A stretch of DNA of 35,301 nucleotides, from NCBI GenBank assembly GCA_903907855.1, contig CAIVPT010000240.1, positions 1-35,301 of the forward strand. Direction: 5' to 3'. Positions 15,790 to 22,984 of this stretch are shown here, piece by piece. The translations under genes and the position numbers were made by a program. Below the pieces are notes generated by a model that worked only from the letters and a program-made list of their open reading frames with translations, searched no databases and was not told the DNA's origin. Origin of the DNA: an uncultured Synechococcaceae cyanobacterium. Lineage in GTDB: Bacteria > Cyanobacteriota > Cyanobacteriia > PCC-6307 > Cyanobiaceae. Position 1 is the first letter of the stretch. The number at the start of each line of letters is the position of its first letter.

Positions 15790-16069
15790 GTCGGATCCTC
15801 TCCTGCGGGAACTCGATCATTACGTGGTGTTGGAGCCCGGCGGTGGCGAGACGATCCTCACGGCCGCCGAAACCCTGGAGTGGCTGAGCGAGCGGCTGGC
15901 GGCGATGCCCGAGCCGCCGGCCGATCTGGCCGATCTGGCGGGCGCCGGTCCCCGCGCCCAGCGGCTCCTGGAGACCGCCTGCGAGCTTGAGATTGCACCC
16001 GGCCTCACGATCCGCTGGTTTGCGGTGCGTCTGGATCCCCCGGCGCGATCGGCCGGGCCGGAGTGTTGA
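15788..16069 (+). CDS. crr7: CRR7-like protein (chlororespiratory reduction 7, NDH-1 accessory)
   Basis: A 93-aa soluble protein. The pattern ELDHYVVLEPGGGETILTAAE, then LLETACELEIAPG and the C-terminal IRWFAVRL matches the CRR7 family (formerly DUF3571). In plants CRR7 is needed for accumulation of the NDH complex; the cyanobacterial role is presumed similar. ndhO, another NDH-1 gene, is 13 kb away in the window. The ATG is inside the CATG shared with the divergent gene, so its promoter must lie within that gene's coding sequence. Its last 65 bases overlap the convergent aroK. Confidence 0.85.
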   Translation: MSDPLLRELDHYVVLEPGGGETILTAAETLEWLSERLAAMPEPPADLADLAGAGPRAQRLLETACELEIAPGLTIRWFAVRLDPPARSAGPEC

Positions 16070-16727
16070 ACTCCCGTCGGGGAGCCCCGTCCTCGTCCAC
16101 CAGCACCGCCGGTTGGGCTGGTGGGGTCTGGTGGGGGTCCCGCAGGATCGTCGGCAGCCCCTCCAGAACCTGGGCGGCCACCTCGGCGGGTGATCCCCCC
16201 CCTTGGGGCACCGTCAGGTCGGCCTGGGCGTAGAGGGGGCGGCGGGCGGTGAGCAGGGCGGCCAGGCGGCTGGCCGGGTCGGCTTCGGCCAGCAGGGGCC
16301 TGGGGGTGGGATCGGCCCGCAACCGCTGCAGCAACACCTCCTCGGGCGCATCCAGCCAGATCACCACACCCTGGCGCAGGTGTCCCCAGTTCTCTGGCCG
16401 TCCCACCACGCCGCCGCCCGTGGCCACCACCAGGGAATGCCAGCTGGCGAGCTGATCAAGAACGGCCGTCTCCAGGGCGCGGAAGCCGGCCTCCCCCTCG
16501 CGGGCAAAGATCTCCACAATCGATTGGCCCGCCGCCTGCTCCACCACCGCGTCGGCATCAAGGAATCGATAACCGAGGGCCTCGGCCAGGGGCCGGCCGA
16601 CGCTGCTTTTGCCTGCCCCCATCATCCCCACCAGATAGAGATTGAGGCCCTTCAGGCGCTGGGCCAGGTCCCGGTGGCTGGGGAGGGGGGCGGCCGCGGC
16701 GGTCGGGTCGGGGCGATCGGGCTCCAT
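16005..16727 (-). CDS. aroK: Shikimate kinase
   Basis: A 240-aa enzyme that phosphorylates shikimate at O3 with ATP in aromatic amino-acid synthesis. The P-loop is GMMGAGKSSVG (about 34-44), the shikimate-binding DADAVVEQ and GEAGFRALE segments follow, then GGGVVGRPEN and the lid RPLLAE. The kinase core is about 170 aa; this protein carries about 25 extra residues at the N-terminus and 40 or so at the C-terminus, the latter Pro-rich and encoded partly by the 65-base overlap with crr7. The start is ATG. It is divergent from the pterin synthase, with 35 bases between start codons. Confidence 0.93.
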   Translation of the reverse strand: MEPDRPDPTAAAAPLPSHRDLAQRLKGLNLYLVGMMGAGKSSVGRPLAEALGYRFLDADAVVEQAAGQSIVEIFAREGEAGFRALETAVLDQLASWHSLVVATGGGVVGRPENWGHLRQGVVIWLDAPEEVLLQRLRADPTPRPLLAEADPASRLAALLTARRPLYAQADLTVPQGGGSPAEVAAQVLEGLPTILRDPHQTPPAQPAVLVDEDGAPRREFNTPARPIAPGDPDAPQTSGS

Positions 16728-16762
16728 CGGGGATCGGCCAGCAAACGGAGGCTGTTTCTAGG

Positions 16763-17752
16763 ATGGCCCCCTTCGGAATCCGTCTGATGACCCCCACAGG
16801 GCTCACGGCCCCCCCTCCGGCGGCGGCCCCGGCGGCGCCCGCCACCCACGGCCGGGGGCGCCCCTGCGTGATCACCCGCCGCGCCAGCTTCAGCGCCAGC
16901 CATCTCTACCGGCTTCCGGAACTCAGTGACGAGGAGAATGCCCGCCGGTTCGGCCCCTGCAGCCTGGCACCGGGCCATGGCCACAACTACGAGCTGATCG
17001 TGGCGATGGGGGGTCCGTTGGATGCCGATGGCATGGTCCTCAATCTCTCGGATGTGAAGCACGCCATCCGCCGCGAGGTCACCGCCCCGCTCGACTTCCA
17101 TTTCCTCAATGGGGTCTGGCCGGAATTCGACCTGGCCCGTCCGGAGGGTCGCCTGCCCACCACCGAGGCCCTGGTCCTGGCGATCCGCGACCGCCTCCAC
17201 CCCCACCTGCCCCTCGTGGGCCTGCGCCTTTACGAGCAGCCCAGCCTCTGGGTCGACGTGCTCGCCGCCCCCTCCACCGATCCCATGGAAGCCTTCCTCT
17301 CGATCCGTACCCACTTCGCCGCCGCCCACCGCCTGGCGCGCCCGGAACTCAGCCAGGCCGAGAACGAGGCCATCTACGGCAAGTGCGCCCGTCCCCACGG
17401 CCACGGCCACAACTATCTGCTCGACGTCACCGTGCGTGGCTCCATCGATGCGCGCACCGGCATGGTCTGCGATCTGGCGGCCCTGCAGCAGCTGGTGGAG
17501 GAGCTGGTGGTGGAACCCTTTGACCACACCTTCCTGAACAAGGACGTGCCCCACTTCGCCAGCACCGTTCCCACGGCGGAGAACATCGCCCTGCACATCG
17601 CGGATCGGCTGCAGGGGCCGATCGCTGCCAGTGGCGCCCACCTGCATCGGGTGCGTGTGCAGGAGAGCCCGAACAACGCTGCGGAGGTCTTCGCGGAACT
17701 GCCGCGCCTCGATCAACAGCCCGACGCCCTGGCCGCCCTGGCCGCCGGCTGA
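16763..17752 (+). CDS. Tandem-domain 6-pyruvoyl/6-carboxy-tetrahydropterin synthase family protein
   Basis: A 329-aa protein made of two PTPS/QueD domains (about 35-167 and 176-312); a single-domain enzyme is about 120-140 aa. Domain 2 has the full set: H189, C208, H214/H216 (HGHNY), the Asp-His pair D254-H255 and E301. Domain 1 keeps H47, C66, H72/H74 and E158, but the Asp-His pair reads D111-F112, with His displaced to 113. The product could be a 6-pyruvoyl- or 6-carboxy-tetrahydropterin, feeding cyanopterin or queuosine-type pathways; the sequence does not decide. The ATG at 16763 has GGAGG 11 bases upstream; an ATG at 16787 is the alternative. Confidence 0.88.
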   Translation: MAPFGIRLMTPTGLTAPPPAAAPAAPATHGRGRPCVITRRASFSASHLYRLPELSDEENARRFGPCSLAPGHGHNYELIVAMGGPLDADGMVLNLSDVKHAIRREVTAPLDFHFLNGVWPEFDLARPEGRLPTTEALVLAIRDRLHPHLPLVGLRLYEQPSLWVDVLAAPSTDPMEAFLSIRTHFAAAHRLARPELSQAENEAIYGKCARPHGHGHNYLLDVTVRGSIDARTGMVCDLAALQQLVEELVVEPFDHTFLNKDVPHFASTVPTAENIALHIADRLQGPIAASGAHLHRVRVQESPNNAAEVFAELPRLDQQPDALAALAAG

Positions 17753-17757
17753 GCCGA

Positions 17758-18198
17758 TCACTGGGTGCTGCTGCTGCGGCTGGCAAAGCGCCGGCCCAGC
17801 TCCCGCAGCGGCACCTCCCGCAGGCTTTCCGGCGGTAGGCCGAACATCCGGGCCAGGCAGCGCTTCACCACCACCTCGCTGTCATCCCCGAAGCGACCGC
17901 CGAGCATCTCGGTGAGCACCCCCAACCCGCGGCCGGTGCTGTCCGTCTCCTCGATCAGGCAGCGGCTCGTGGGGATCGCCAATTTGCGGCAGGGATCCTG
18001 CAGGGTTCGCTCCAGGTCGGCACGGCCGCCCGCAGCGGCCTCCACGCACACCTGGGCCAGTCGGTTCTCCAGCTGGGGGCGCATCAACATCAGCACCGGC
18101 CGCAGCAGCCCGGCTTCGGCGGGCCGGGGAATGCCCCAGGATCCCGCCCCCCAGGCCAGGGTCAGGCAGACCCCCAGCATCCGCTGCCGTGCCGCCAT
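17758..18198 (-). CDS. Secreted or lumenal cyanobacterial protein with conserved-looking cysteines, function unknown
   Basis: A 146-aa protein. The N-terminus is a signal peptide (MAARQRM, hydrophobic LGVCLTLAWGAG, likely cut after PAEA near residue 27). The mature part is helical and holds four Cys (VCVEAA, DPCRKL, SRCLIE, KRCLARM), which could form disulfides in the periplasm or lumen; the window also encodes a VKOR disulfide generator. No domain is recognised. I placed the start at the ATG that begins the signal peptide; a longer frame upstream would run into the divergent gene. It converges with the pterin synthase, with a gap of 5 bases. Confidence 0.68.
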   Translation of the reverse strand: MAARQRMLGVCLTLAWGAGSWGIPRPAEAGLLRPVLMLMRPQLENRLAQVCVEAAAGGRADLERTLQDPCRKLAIPTSRCLIEETDSTGRGLGVLTEMLGGRFGDDSEVVVKRCLARMFGLPPESLREVPLRELGRRFASRSSSTQ

Positions 18199-18265
18199 CG
18201 CTTCTTCAGAGGAAGGGGAAACCCGGCTAGTTTGCGCCTTTGACGCCCCTGCCGCACCCCGGGCC

Positions 18266-19495
18266 ATGGCCGAGCTCACCGCCCGCTGGCATCGCGCGAC
18301 CCGGGAACTCCCCCAGGACCAGTGGCAGGCCCTGCTGGAGAGCCAGCCCGATGGCCCGGCCGAGGCCCTCCCCTTCTATTCCTGGCGTTGGCTCCACCAG
18401 CTGGAGGCCAGTGGCAGCATCGTTCCCCGCCAGGGCTGGCAGACGTGCCATCTGGGCCTCTGGCGCGGTGAGCGGCTGGTGGGGCTGGCCCCCCTCTATC
18501 TCAAAGGCCACAGCTACGGCGAGTTCGTTTTCGACCAGTCCTTCGCCCAGCTCGCCGGCCAGCTCGGTTTGCGCTACTACCCGAAGTTGGTGGGCATGAG
18601 TCCGGTGAGCCCGGTGCAGGGTTATCGCTTCTGGTTCGCTCCCGGCGAGGACCCGGCCGCCCTGACAGCGCTGATGCTTGATCAGATCGACGACTTCTGT
18701 CGCGCCAACGGCATCCTCAGCTGCAACTTTCTCTACGTTGATCCCCGCTGGCGCCCCCTGGCCGAGGCGGCGGGCTGCGCCCTCTGGCTCAACCAGCAAA
18801 GCCTCTGGCTCAACCCCGGCCACGCCGACTTCGAGGCCTATCTGGCCAGCTTCAATGCCAACCAGCGCCGCAATATCCGCCGCGAGCGACGGGCCGTGGC
18901 CGAGGCAGGCCTTTGCGTCACCGCCCTGGCCGGTGCCGATCTCACGCCGCAGCTGGTGCGCCGCATGCATGGGTTCTACGCCCAGCACTGCGCCCGTTGG
19001 GGCCCCTGGGGAAGTAAATACCTTACCGAGGACTTTTTTGCCGCTGCCGCCGAGGAGCTGAGGGACTCCCTGGTGCTGTTCAGCGCCCACCACGGCGATC
19101 CCGCCGATCCGGTGGCGATGTCCCTGTGTGTGCATGACGGCCAGCAGCTATGGGGGCGCTACTGGGGCAGCGATGTGGAGGTCGAGAACCTGCACTTCGA
19201 GGTCTGCTATTACGCACCGATCGAGTGGGCGATCCAGCACGGTATCTGCCGCTTCGATCCGGGCGCCGGCGGCAGCCATAAACGCCGTCGGGGCTTCATG
19301 GCCCAGCCCCGCGCCAGCCTGCACCGCTGGCTGGATCCGCAGTTCGACACGATCCTGAGCCAGTGGCTGCCCGGCGCCAATCGTCAGATGCTGACAGAGA
19401 TCGAGGCGATCAATGCCGATATGCCCTTCACGGCTTCGTACGATCCCCCCCATGCCCCAGATTCCCACTCTCTCCGATCGGCAGCGGCTGGATGA
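18266..19495 (+). CDS. FemAB/GNAT-like protein (peptidogalycan biosynthesis family, PF04339)
   Basis: A 409-aa protein. The pattern LPFYSWRWLHQLEASGS, WRGERLVGLAPLYLKGHSYGEFVFDQ, the YYPKLVGMSPVSPVQGYRF segment and the C-terminal CRFDPGAGGSHKRRRGF identify the PF04339 family, structurally related to FemX/FemAB and GNAT acyltransferases. Members are thought to transfer aminoacyl or acyl groups, possibly in cell-envelope synthesis, but the substrate is not established. There is no signal peptide. The ATG at 18266 begins the conserved region, although the frame is open further upstream. The next gene starts inside its last 44 bases. Confidence 0.85.
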   Translation: MAELTARWHRATRELPQDQWQALLESQPDGPAEALPFYSWRWLHQLEASGSIVPRQGWQTCHLGLWRGERLVGLAPLYLKGHSYGEFVFDQSFAQLAGQLGLRYYPKLVGMSPVSPVQGYRFWFAPGEDPAALTALMLDQIDDFCRANGILSCNFLYVDPRWRPLAEAAGCALWLNQQSLWLNPGHADFEAYLASFNANQRRNIRRERRAVAEAGLCVTALAGADLTPQLVRRMHGFYAQHCARWGPWGSKYLTEDFFAAAAEELRDSLVLFSAHHGDPADPVAMSLCVHDGQQLWGRYWGSDVEVENLHFEVCYYAPIEWAIQHGICRFDPGAGGSHKRRRGFMAQPRASLHRWLDPQFDTILSQWLPGANRQMLTEIEAINADMPFTASYDPPHAPDSHSLRSAAAG

Positions 19496-19841
19496 GCAGC
19501 TCTCCCAGCGCTTCATCGCCCTTGATCCGGCTGGCTATTTCCTGATCCGCGTCGAGGCGGAGGCCGGCGAGCTGGTGGCCGAGCACTACAGCAACGCCAT
19601 CAATGAGCGTGGTCTGGCCACCGACCCGGAGACGGGCGAGGTGCTCGCCTGTCGGGGCAGCGCCCCCCGCAGCCCTACGGCGGTCTTTCGAGGCCGTTCG
19701 GCCAAAGAACTCGGGATCCAGCTCACCGAGGCCGAGGGACCCTTGCCCGTCAGCCGGCTCGATCACGCCCTCTACCTGGGGCGCGAGCTGCAGAAGGCTG
19801 AGCAGTGTCTCCTGGCGGGGCTTCCCTACGTGCAGGACTGA
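19452..19841 (+). CDS. DUF4346 domain protein
   Basis: A 129-aa protein recognised by YFLIRVEAEAGELVAEHY, the GLATDPETGEVLAC segment and the C-terminal HALYLGRELQKAEQCL ending in YVQD, which match the cyanobacterial DUF4346 family of unknown function. It is soluble, with no signal peptide. The ATG start lies 44 bases inside the end of the FemAB-like gene, in another frame, so translation is probably coupled. It converges with the radical SAM gene, with 12 bases between stops. Confidence 0.8.
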   Translation: MPQIPTLSDRQRLDEQLSQRFIALDPAGYFLIRVEAEAGELVAEHYSNAINERGLATDPETGEVLACRGSAPRSPTAVFRGRSAKELGIQLTEAEGPLPVSRLDHALYLGRELQKAEQCLLAGLPYVQD

Positions 19842-19853
19842 AGGAGATCTGCC

Positions 19854-21464
19854 TCAGGCAGGCTGGAGCTCGCGAGTGGGGGATACCGTCGCGTTCGGGG
19901 GTTCGGGGGGAAGGGCTGCCAGCTGGTCCTGGATCTCGCGGGTCACAATGCTGCGATACTCCTGGAAATGCTCATTGTGGGCGAGCGTTACCAGGAATTG
20001 CTCGAAGTTGTCGGGGTTGACGCGGGCGATCTTCAGCAGGGAGCCCCAGAAGCGCCAGCGGGTGTCCCGAACCACGCCCTGGCGCCAGATCACGATCGAG
20101 AGGGCGCGGATGTCCGTCCAGCTGGGTAGTCCAGACTTGCCAAAGCTGACGGCCTTGGCAAAGGGTTGCCAGCGGGGCTTGCCCATCTTGGTGTAGTAAT
20201 GGGTGACGCGGTCGATGTAGGCGTTGGGCTCGTACAGGCGGCAGAATGCATCCACGTATTCGGTGGCGATTTCGCGAATGGGTCGACTGGGTACGAAATT
20301 CAGCAGGTTGGTTTGGTTAACCCCTTTGGCGTCTTGCTTCTCTTGAATCAGGCGCCCCTCCTTCTCGAGGCGATGCCAGAGACCGGTGTTGGGCAGTGCT
20401 TGCAACATGCCCATCATTGCCGCCGGGATGCCAGTGCGGCTCACAAAGGTCACGATCCGATCGCCAGCGCCCGTCTTCTCACCGTCGAAGCCAATGATGA
20501 AACCGGCCATCACGCGGATTCCGTAGGAGGTGATGCGATCCACGGACTCCTCCAGCGAGCTGCGGGTGTTCTGGTGCTTACCGGCGATGGAGAGGCTGGC
20601 CTCGTCGGGGGTTTCGATGCCGAGAAAGACGCTGTCGAAGCGGCACTCGGCCATCATGTTCATCAATTCGTCATCGGAGGCAAGGTCAACAGAGGCTTCG
20701 GTGGCAAAGCTGAACGGATAACTGTGGTCAATCTGCCATTGCTTAAGGGCTGGCAACAGCAGTTTTGCGTTTCGCTTGTTGCCGATGAAGTTGTCGTCCA
20801 CCAGGAAGATGGAGCGGCGCCAGCCAAGATCGTAGAGGTATTGAAGTTCGCTGATTAGTTGATCGGGATTCTTGGTGCGAGGTTTGCGACCATAAAGAAC
20901 GATGATATCGCAGAATTCGCACTGAAATGGGCAGCCCCTTGAGAACTGCACGGACATCGAATCATAGGCTTCGAGTTGTAAAAGGTCGAAGCGTGGAATG
21001 GGGGTGTTCGTTACGTCGGGCTTTTCGCCATTGGCGCTGAAGCGGCCGCTCTGTTCACCTTTCTGAATGGCTTCGATGAACATTGGCAGGGTGATTTCCC
21101 CCTCATCCAGCACCTTGAAATCGGCCAGCTCCAGCTCAGGGGCGTCGGGTGTGGAACTGGCGAAAGGCCCACCCACGGCCACCGGCAGTCCGCGCTGCTT
21201 GGCCTTGCCGATCTGAACCGCCATATCGGCCTTCTGGACGATCATCCCGGAGATCACCACCAGCTCCGCCCAGGCCCACTCCTCTTCGTTTACCTCGCGC
21301 ACATTGCGGTCGACCAGCTTCATGGGCCAGTCCTGCGGCAGCAAAGCCGCCACCGTCACCATGCCTAGGGGCGGAAGCAGTACCTTGCGGTTCACCAGCT
21401 CGAGAATCTTCTCGTAGCTCCAGAAGGTCTTCGGGAACTCGGGATAGATGAAGAGGGTGCGCAT
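19854..21464 (-). CDS. B12-binding-domain radical SAM protein (DUF4070-type)
   Basis: A 536-aa class B radical SAM enzyme. Residues 1-150 form a cobalamin-binding-like Rossmann domain (LLPPLGMVTVAALLP, VVISGMIVQKADMA, VAVGGPFASS). The [4Fe-4S] motif CxxxCxxC is in RGCPFQCEFCD (about residue 190), followed by DDNFIGNKRNAK. The C-terminal region matches the DUF4070 extension. HpnP/HpnR hopanoid methylases and BchE have the same architecture, but I do not see a reason to assign one of these. Base composition falls sharply in the middle: hand counts give 52% GC at 20701-20760 and 48% at 20881-20940, against 63% at 22381-22440. The start is ATG. Confidence 0.87.
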   Translation of the reverse strand: MRTLFIYPEFPKTFWSYEKILELVNRKVLLPPLGMVTVAALLPQDWPMKLVDRNVREVNEEEWAWAELVVISGMIVQKADMAVQIGKAKQRGLPVAVGGPFASSTPDAPELELADFKVLDEGEITLPMFIEAIQKGEQSGRFSANGEKPDVTNTPIPRFDLLQLEAYDSMSVQFSRGCPFQCEFCDIIVLYGRKPRTKNPDQLISELQYLYDLGWRRSIFLVDDNFIGNKRNAKLLLPALKQWQIDHSYPFSFATEASVDLASDDELMNMMAECRFDSVFLGIETPDEASLSIAGKHQNTRSSLEESVDRITSYGIRVMAGFIIGFDGEKTGAGDRIVTFVSRTGIPAAMMGMLQALPNTGLWHRLEKEGRLIQEKQDAKGVNQTNLLNFVPSRPIREIATEYVDAFCRLYEPNAYIDRVTHYYTKMGKPRWQPFAKAVSFGKSGLPSWTDIRALSIVIWRQGVVRDTRWRFWGSLLKIARVNPDNFEQFLVTLAHNEHFQEYRSIVTREIQDQLAALPPEPPNATVSPTRELQPA

Positions 21465-21613
21465 GCTGGGGAAGTGGCGGCGGGCGGCCGGGGACGGGGA
21501 AAGGATCTGGGGGGAGGTGGGGCGCGACGGTCAGCGCGAGGGGATCAAACGGTTAGTTGGGCAACACTAGAGGGTTTTGTGCCGACGGGCGGCGGGTAGC
21601 CCCTGCTGTCTGC

Positions 21614-21619
21614 TGTAAT
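21614..21619 (+). promoter_or_regulatory. Candidate extended -10 element for the PetL-like gene
   Basis: TGTAAT preceded by TG one base upstream forms an extended -10 (TGCTGTAAT). It would start transcription about 20 bases before the micro-ORF. No good -35 is present. Confidence 0.35.
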
Positions 21620-21645
21620 GGCAGCACCTTTTCACAGGCTTGGCC

Positions 21646-21738
21646 ATGGGCGTGGCGATTTATCTCGGTCTGGTCGGCGGCGGTCTGGTGGCCGCATTCG
21701 TCGCCTCCACCATCCTGCGTGGCATCCGCCTGATCTGA
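21646..21738 (+). CDS. petL: PetL-like 30-aa single-span membrane protein (cytochrome b6f subunit 6 candidate)
   Basis: A micro-ORF too short for ordinary gene finders: ATG to TGA, 30 residues, one transmembrane helix (VAIYLGLVGGGLVAAFVA) ending in a basic LRGIRLI tail. Length, topology and the basic C-terminus resemble PetL, a small peripheral subunit of the cytochrome b6f complex; I recall similar GxR/K-L-I endings in cyanobacterial PetL but could not align them. It follows a 180-base gap and a plausible extended -10, which supports a real gene. Another small photosystem or b6f subunit is the main alternative. It converges with the MFS gene. Confidence 0.6.
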   Translation: MGVAIYLGLVGGGLVAAFVASTILRGIRLI

Positions 21739-21742
21739 GGCC

Positions 21743-22984
21743 TCAGGCGGGCTCCAGCCGCAGCCGTCGCTGTCCCAGCTCGACCAGCCCCATCGCCAGT
21801 CCGGCCAATCCCAGCAGGGCGAAGCACCAGAGCAGTCCGAGCCGCATCGTCAGCAGCGCCGCCAGCAGGCCACTCAGGCCGCCCCCTCCGAGAAAGGCAA
21901 TCTGGCCAAGGCCCGCCATTCGCCCTCGCAACACCTGCGGGGCTCCCACTTGGGCGATCAGATTGGTGCCCGCCAGCAGGCAGGCTGTACCAGCTCCGAT
22001 CAGGAATGTCATCGCCAGGCTCAGGGTGGTCTTGCCCCCGGAGTCCGGCCAGGCGAGCGACAGGGCCATCCCCAGCTGAGCCAGGGCGGTAAGAACGGCA
22101 CAGCCCCCCAGCAGCCAGGCCGGCCGCCGACTGAGCACCTGGCTGTGCCGCTGCAGCAGCAAGCCGCCACTGACGCTCCCTGCTGCCAGCACACTGGTGA
22201 ACCACCCCAGGGCCTGGGGAGTGGGTCCGAGCAGCTCCGCCGCGATCAGGGCAGCGAGCCCGGGATGGAAGAAGCCCACCAGACAGGCCAGGGCCGTGAA
22301 GCGCAGCACATGCCGCAGCACTGGCCCGCACTCCCGCCAGGCGGTGCCCAGGCTGGCGGCAGCTCCAGCCTGGCTGCGCTGTTCCCGATCCCGGTTCGGC
22401 TGCAGCAGCCAGATCACGGTGGCGATCGGGATCAGATAGGTCGCCGCATCGATGGCCAGCGCCATCGCCGGGCCCGCCAGCGCCACGAGCCAGCCCCCCA
22501 GCGGCGGTCCCACCAGCTTGCCCACGTTGAACACCACCGAGAAGCTCGTCAGATAGGGCGCCAGCTGGTCGGGGCGGTCCACCAGCAGCGCGCAGTATTT
22601 GTTGCGGGCGGTCAGCTCATAGGTGCTCGCCAGCCCCACCAACAAGGTGCTCAACAGCAGCATCAGCACCTGGGCCCTGCCCTGCAGCAGCGGGATCGCC
22701 AGGGCCCCCAGGCAGCCGGCGCCGAAGAGGGCCCACTGGGAGCGAATCAGCACGCGCTCGCAGCCCAGCCGATCGGTGAGCACCCCCGCCGGGCCGCTCA
22801 TCAGCAGCGCAGGTAGGGACAGTGCCGCGAAGTGCAGCGCCAGCAGCAGGGGGCTGCCGGTGCCGTGCAGCAGAATCCAACCCTTGGCGATCAGGCCGGC
22901 GAACGAGCCGGCGGTGCTCAGGCCCGAGGCCACGAGAAAGGTGCTGCGCTGCTGGTGCCGCAGGCGCCGGGCCAGGCCCCTCAA
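21743..22984 (-). CDS. MFS transporter (EntS/enterobactin-exporter-like)
   Basis: A 413-aa inner-membrane protein with about 12 hydrophobic segments. The loop 2-3 signature [28 protein letters not shown] and the C-terminal half [20 protein letters not shown] with LRGRMAGL are typical of the MFS subgroup used for small-molecule efflux. The substrate is unknown. The start is TTG within a TTGA overlap with the stop of rimO, so translation is probably coupled to rimO; the functional reason is not apparent. A basic N-terminus ([12 protein letters not shown]) precedes the first helix. Confidence 0.87.
   Translation of the reverse strand: MRGLARRLRHQQRSTFLVASGLSTAGSFAGLIAKGWILLHGTGSPLLLALHFAALSLPALLMSGPAGVLTDRLGCERVLIRSQWALFGAGCLGALAIPLLQGRAQVLMLLLSTLLVGLASTYELTARNKYCALLVDRPDQLAPYLTSFSVVFNVGKLVGPPLGGWLVALAGPAMALAIDAATYLIPIATVIWLLQPNRDREQRSQAGAAASLGTAWRECGPVLRHVLRFTALACLVGFFHPGLAALIAAELLGPTPQALGWFTSVLAAGSVSGGLLLQRHSQVLSRRPAWLLGGCAVLTALAQLGMALSLAWPDSGGKTTLSLAMTFLIGAGTACLLAGTNLIAQVGAPQVLRGRMAGLGQIAFLGGGGLSGLLAALLTMRLGLLWCFALLGLAGLAMGLVELGQRRLRLEPA

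Noticed and set aside
19854-21464. Assignment as hopanoid methylase (HpnP/HpnR) or BchE
   Set aside because: Architecture is shared, but no subtype-specific motif is evident and no hopanoid or bacteriochlorophyll gene is nearby.
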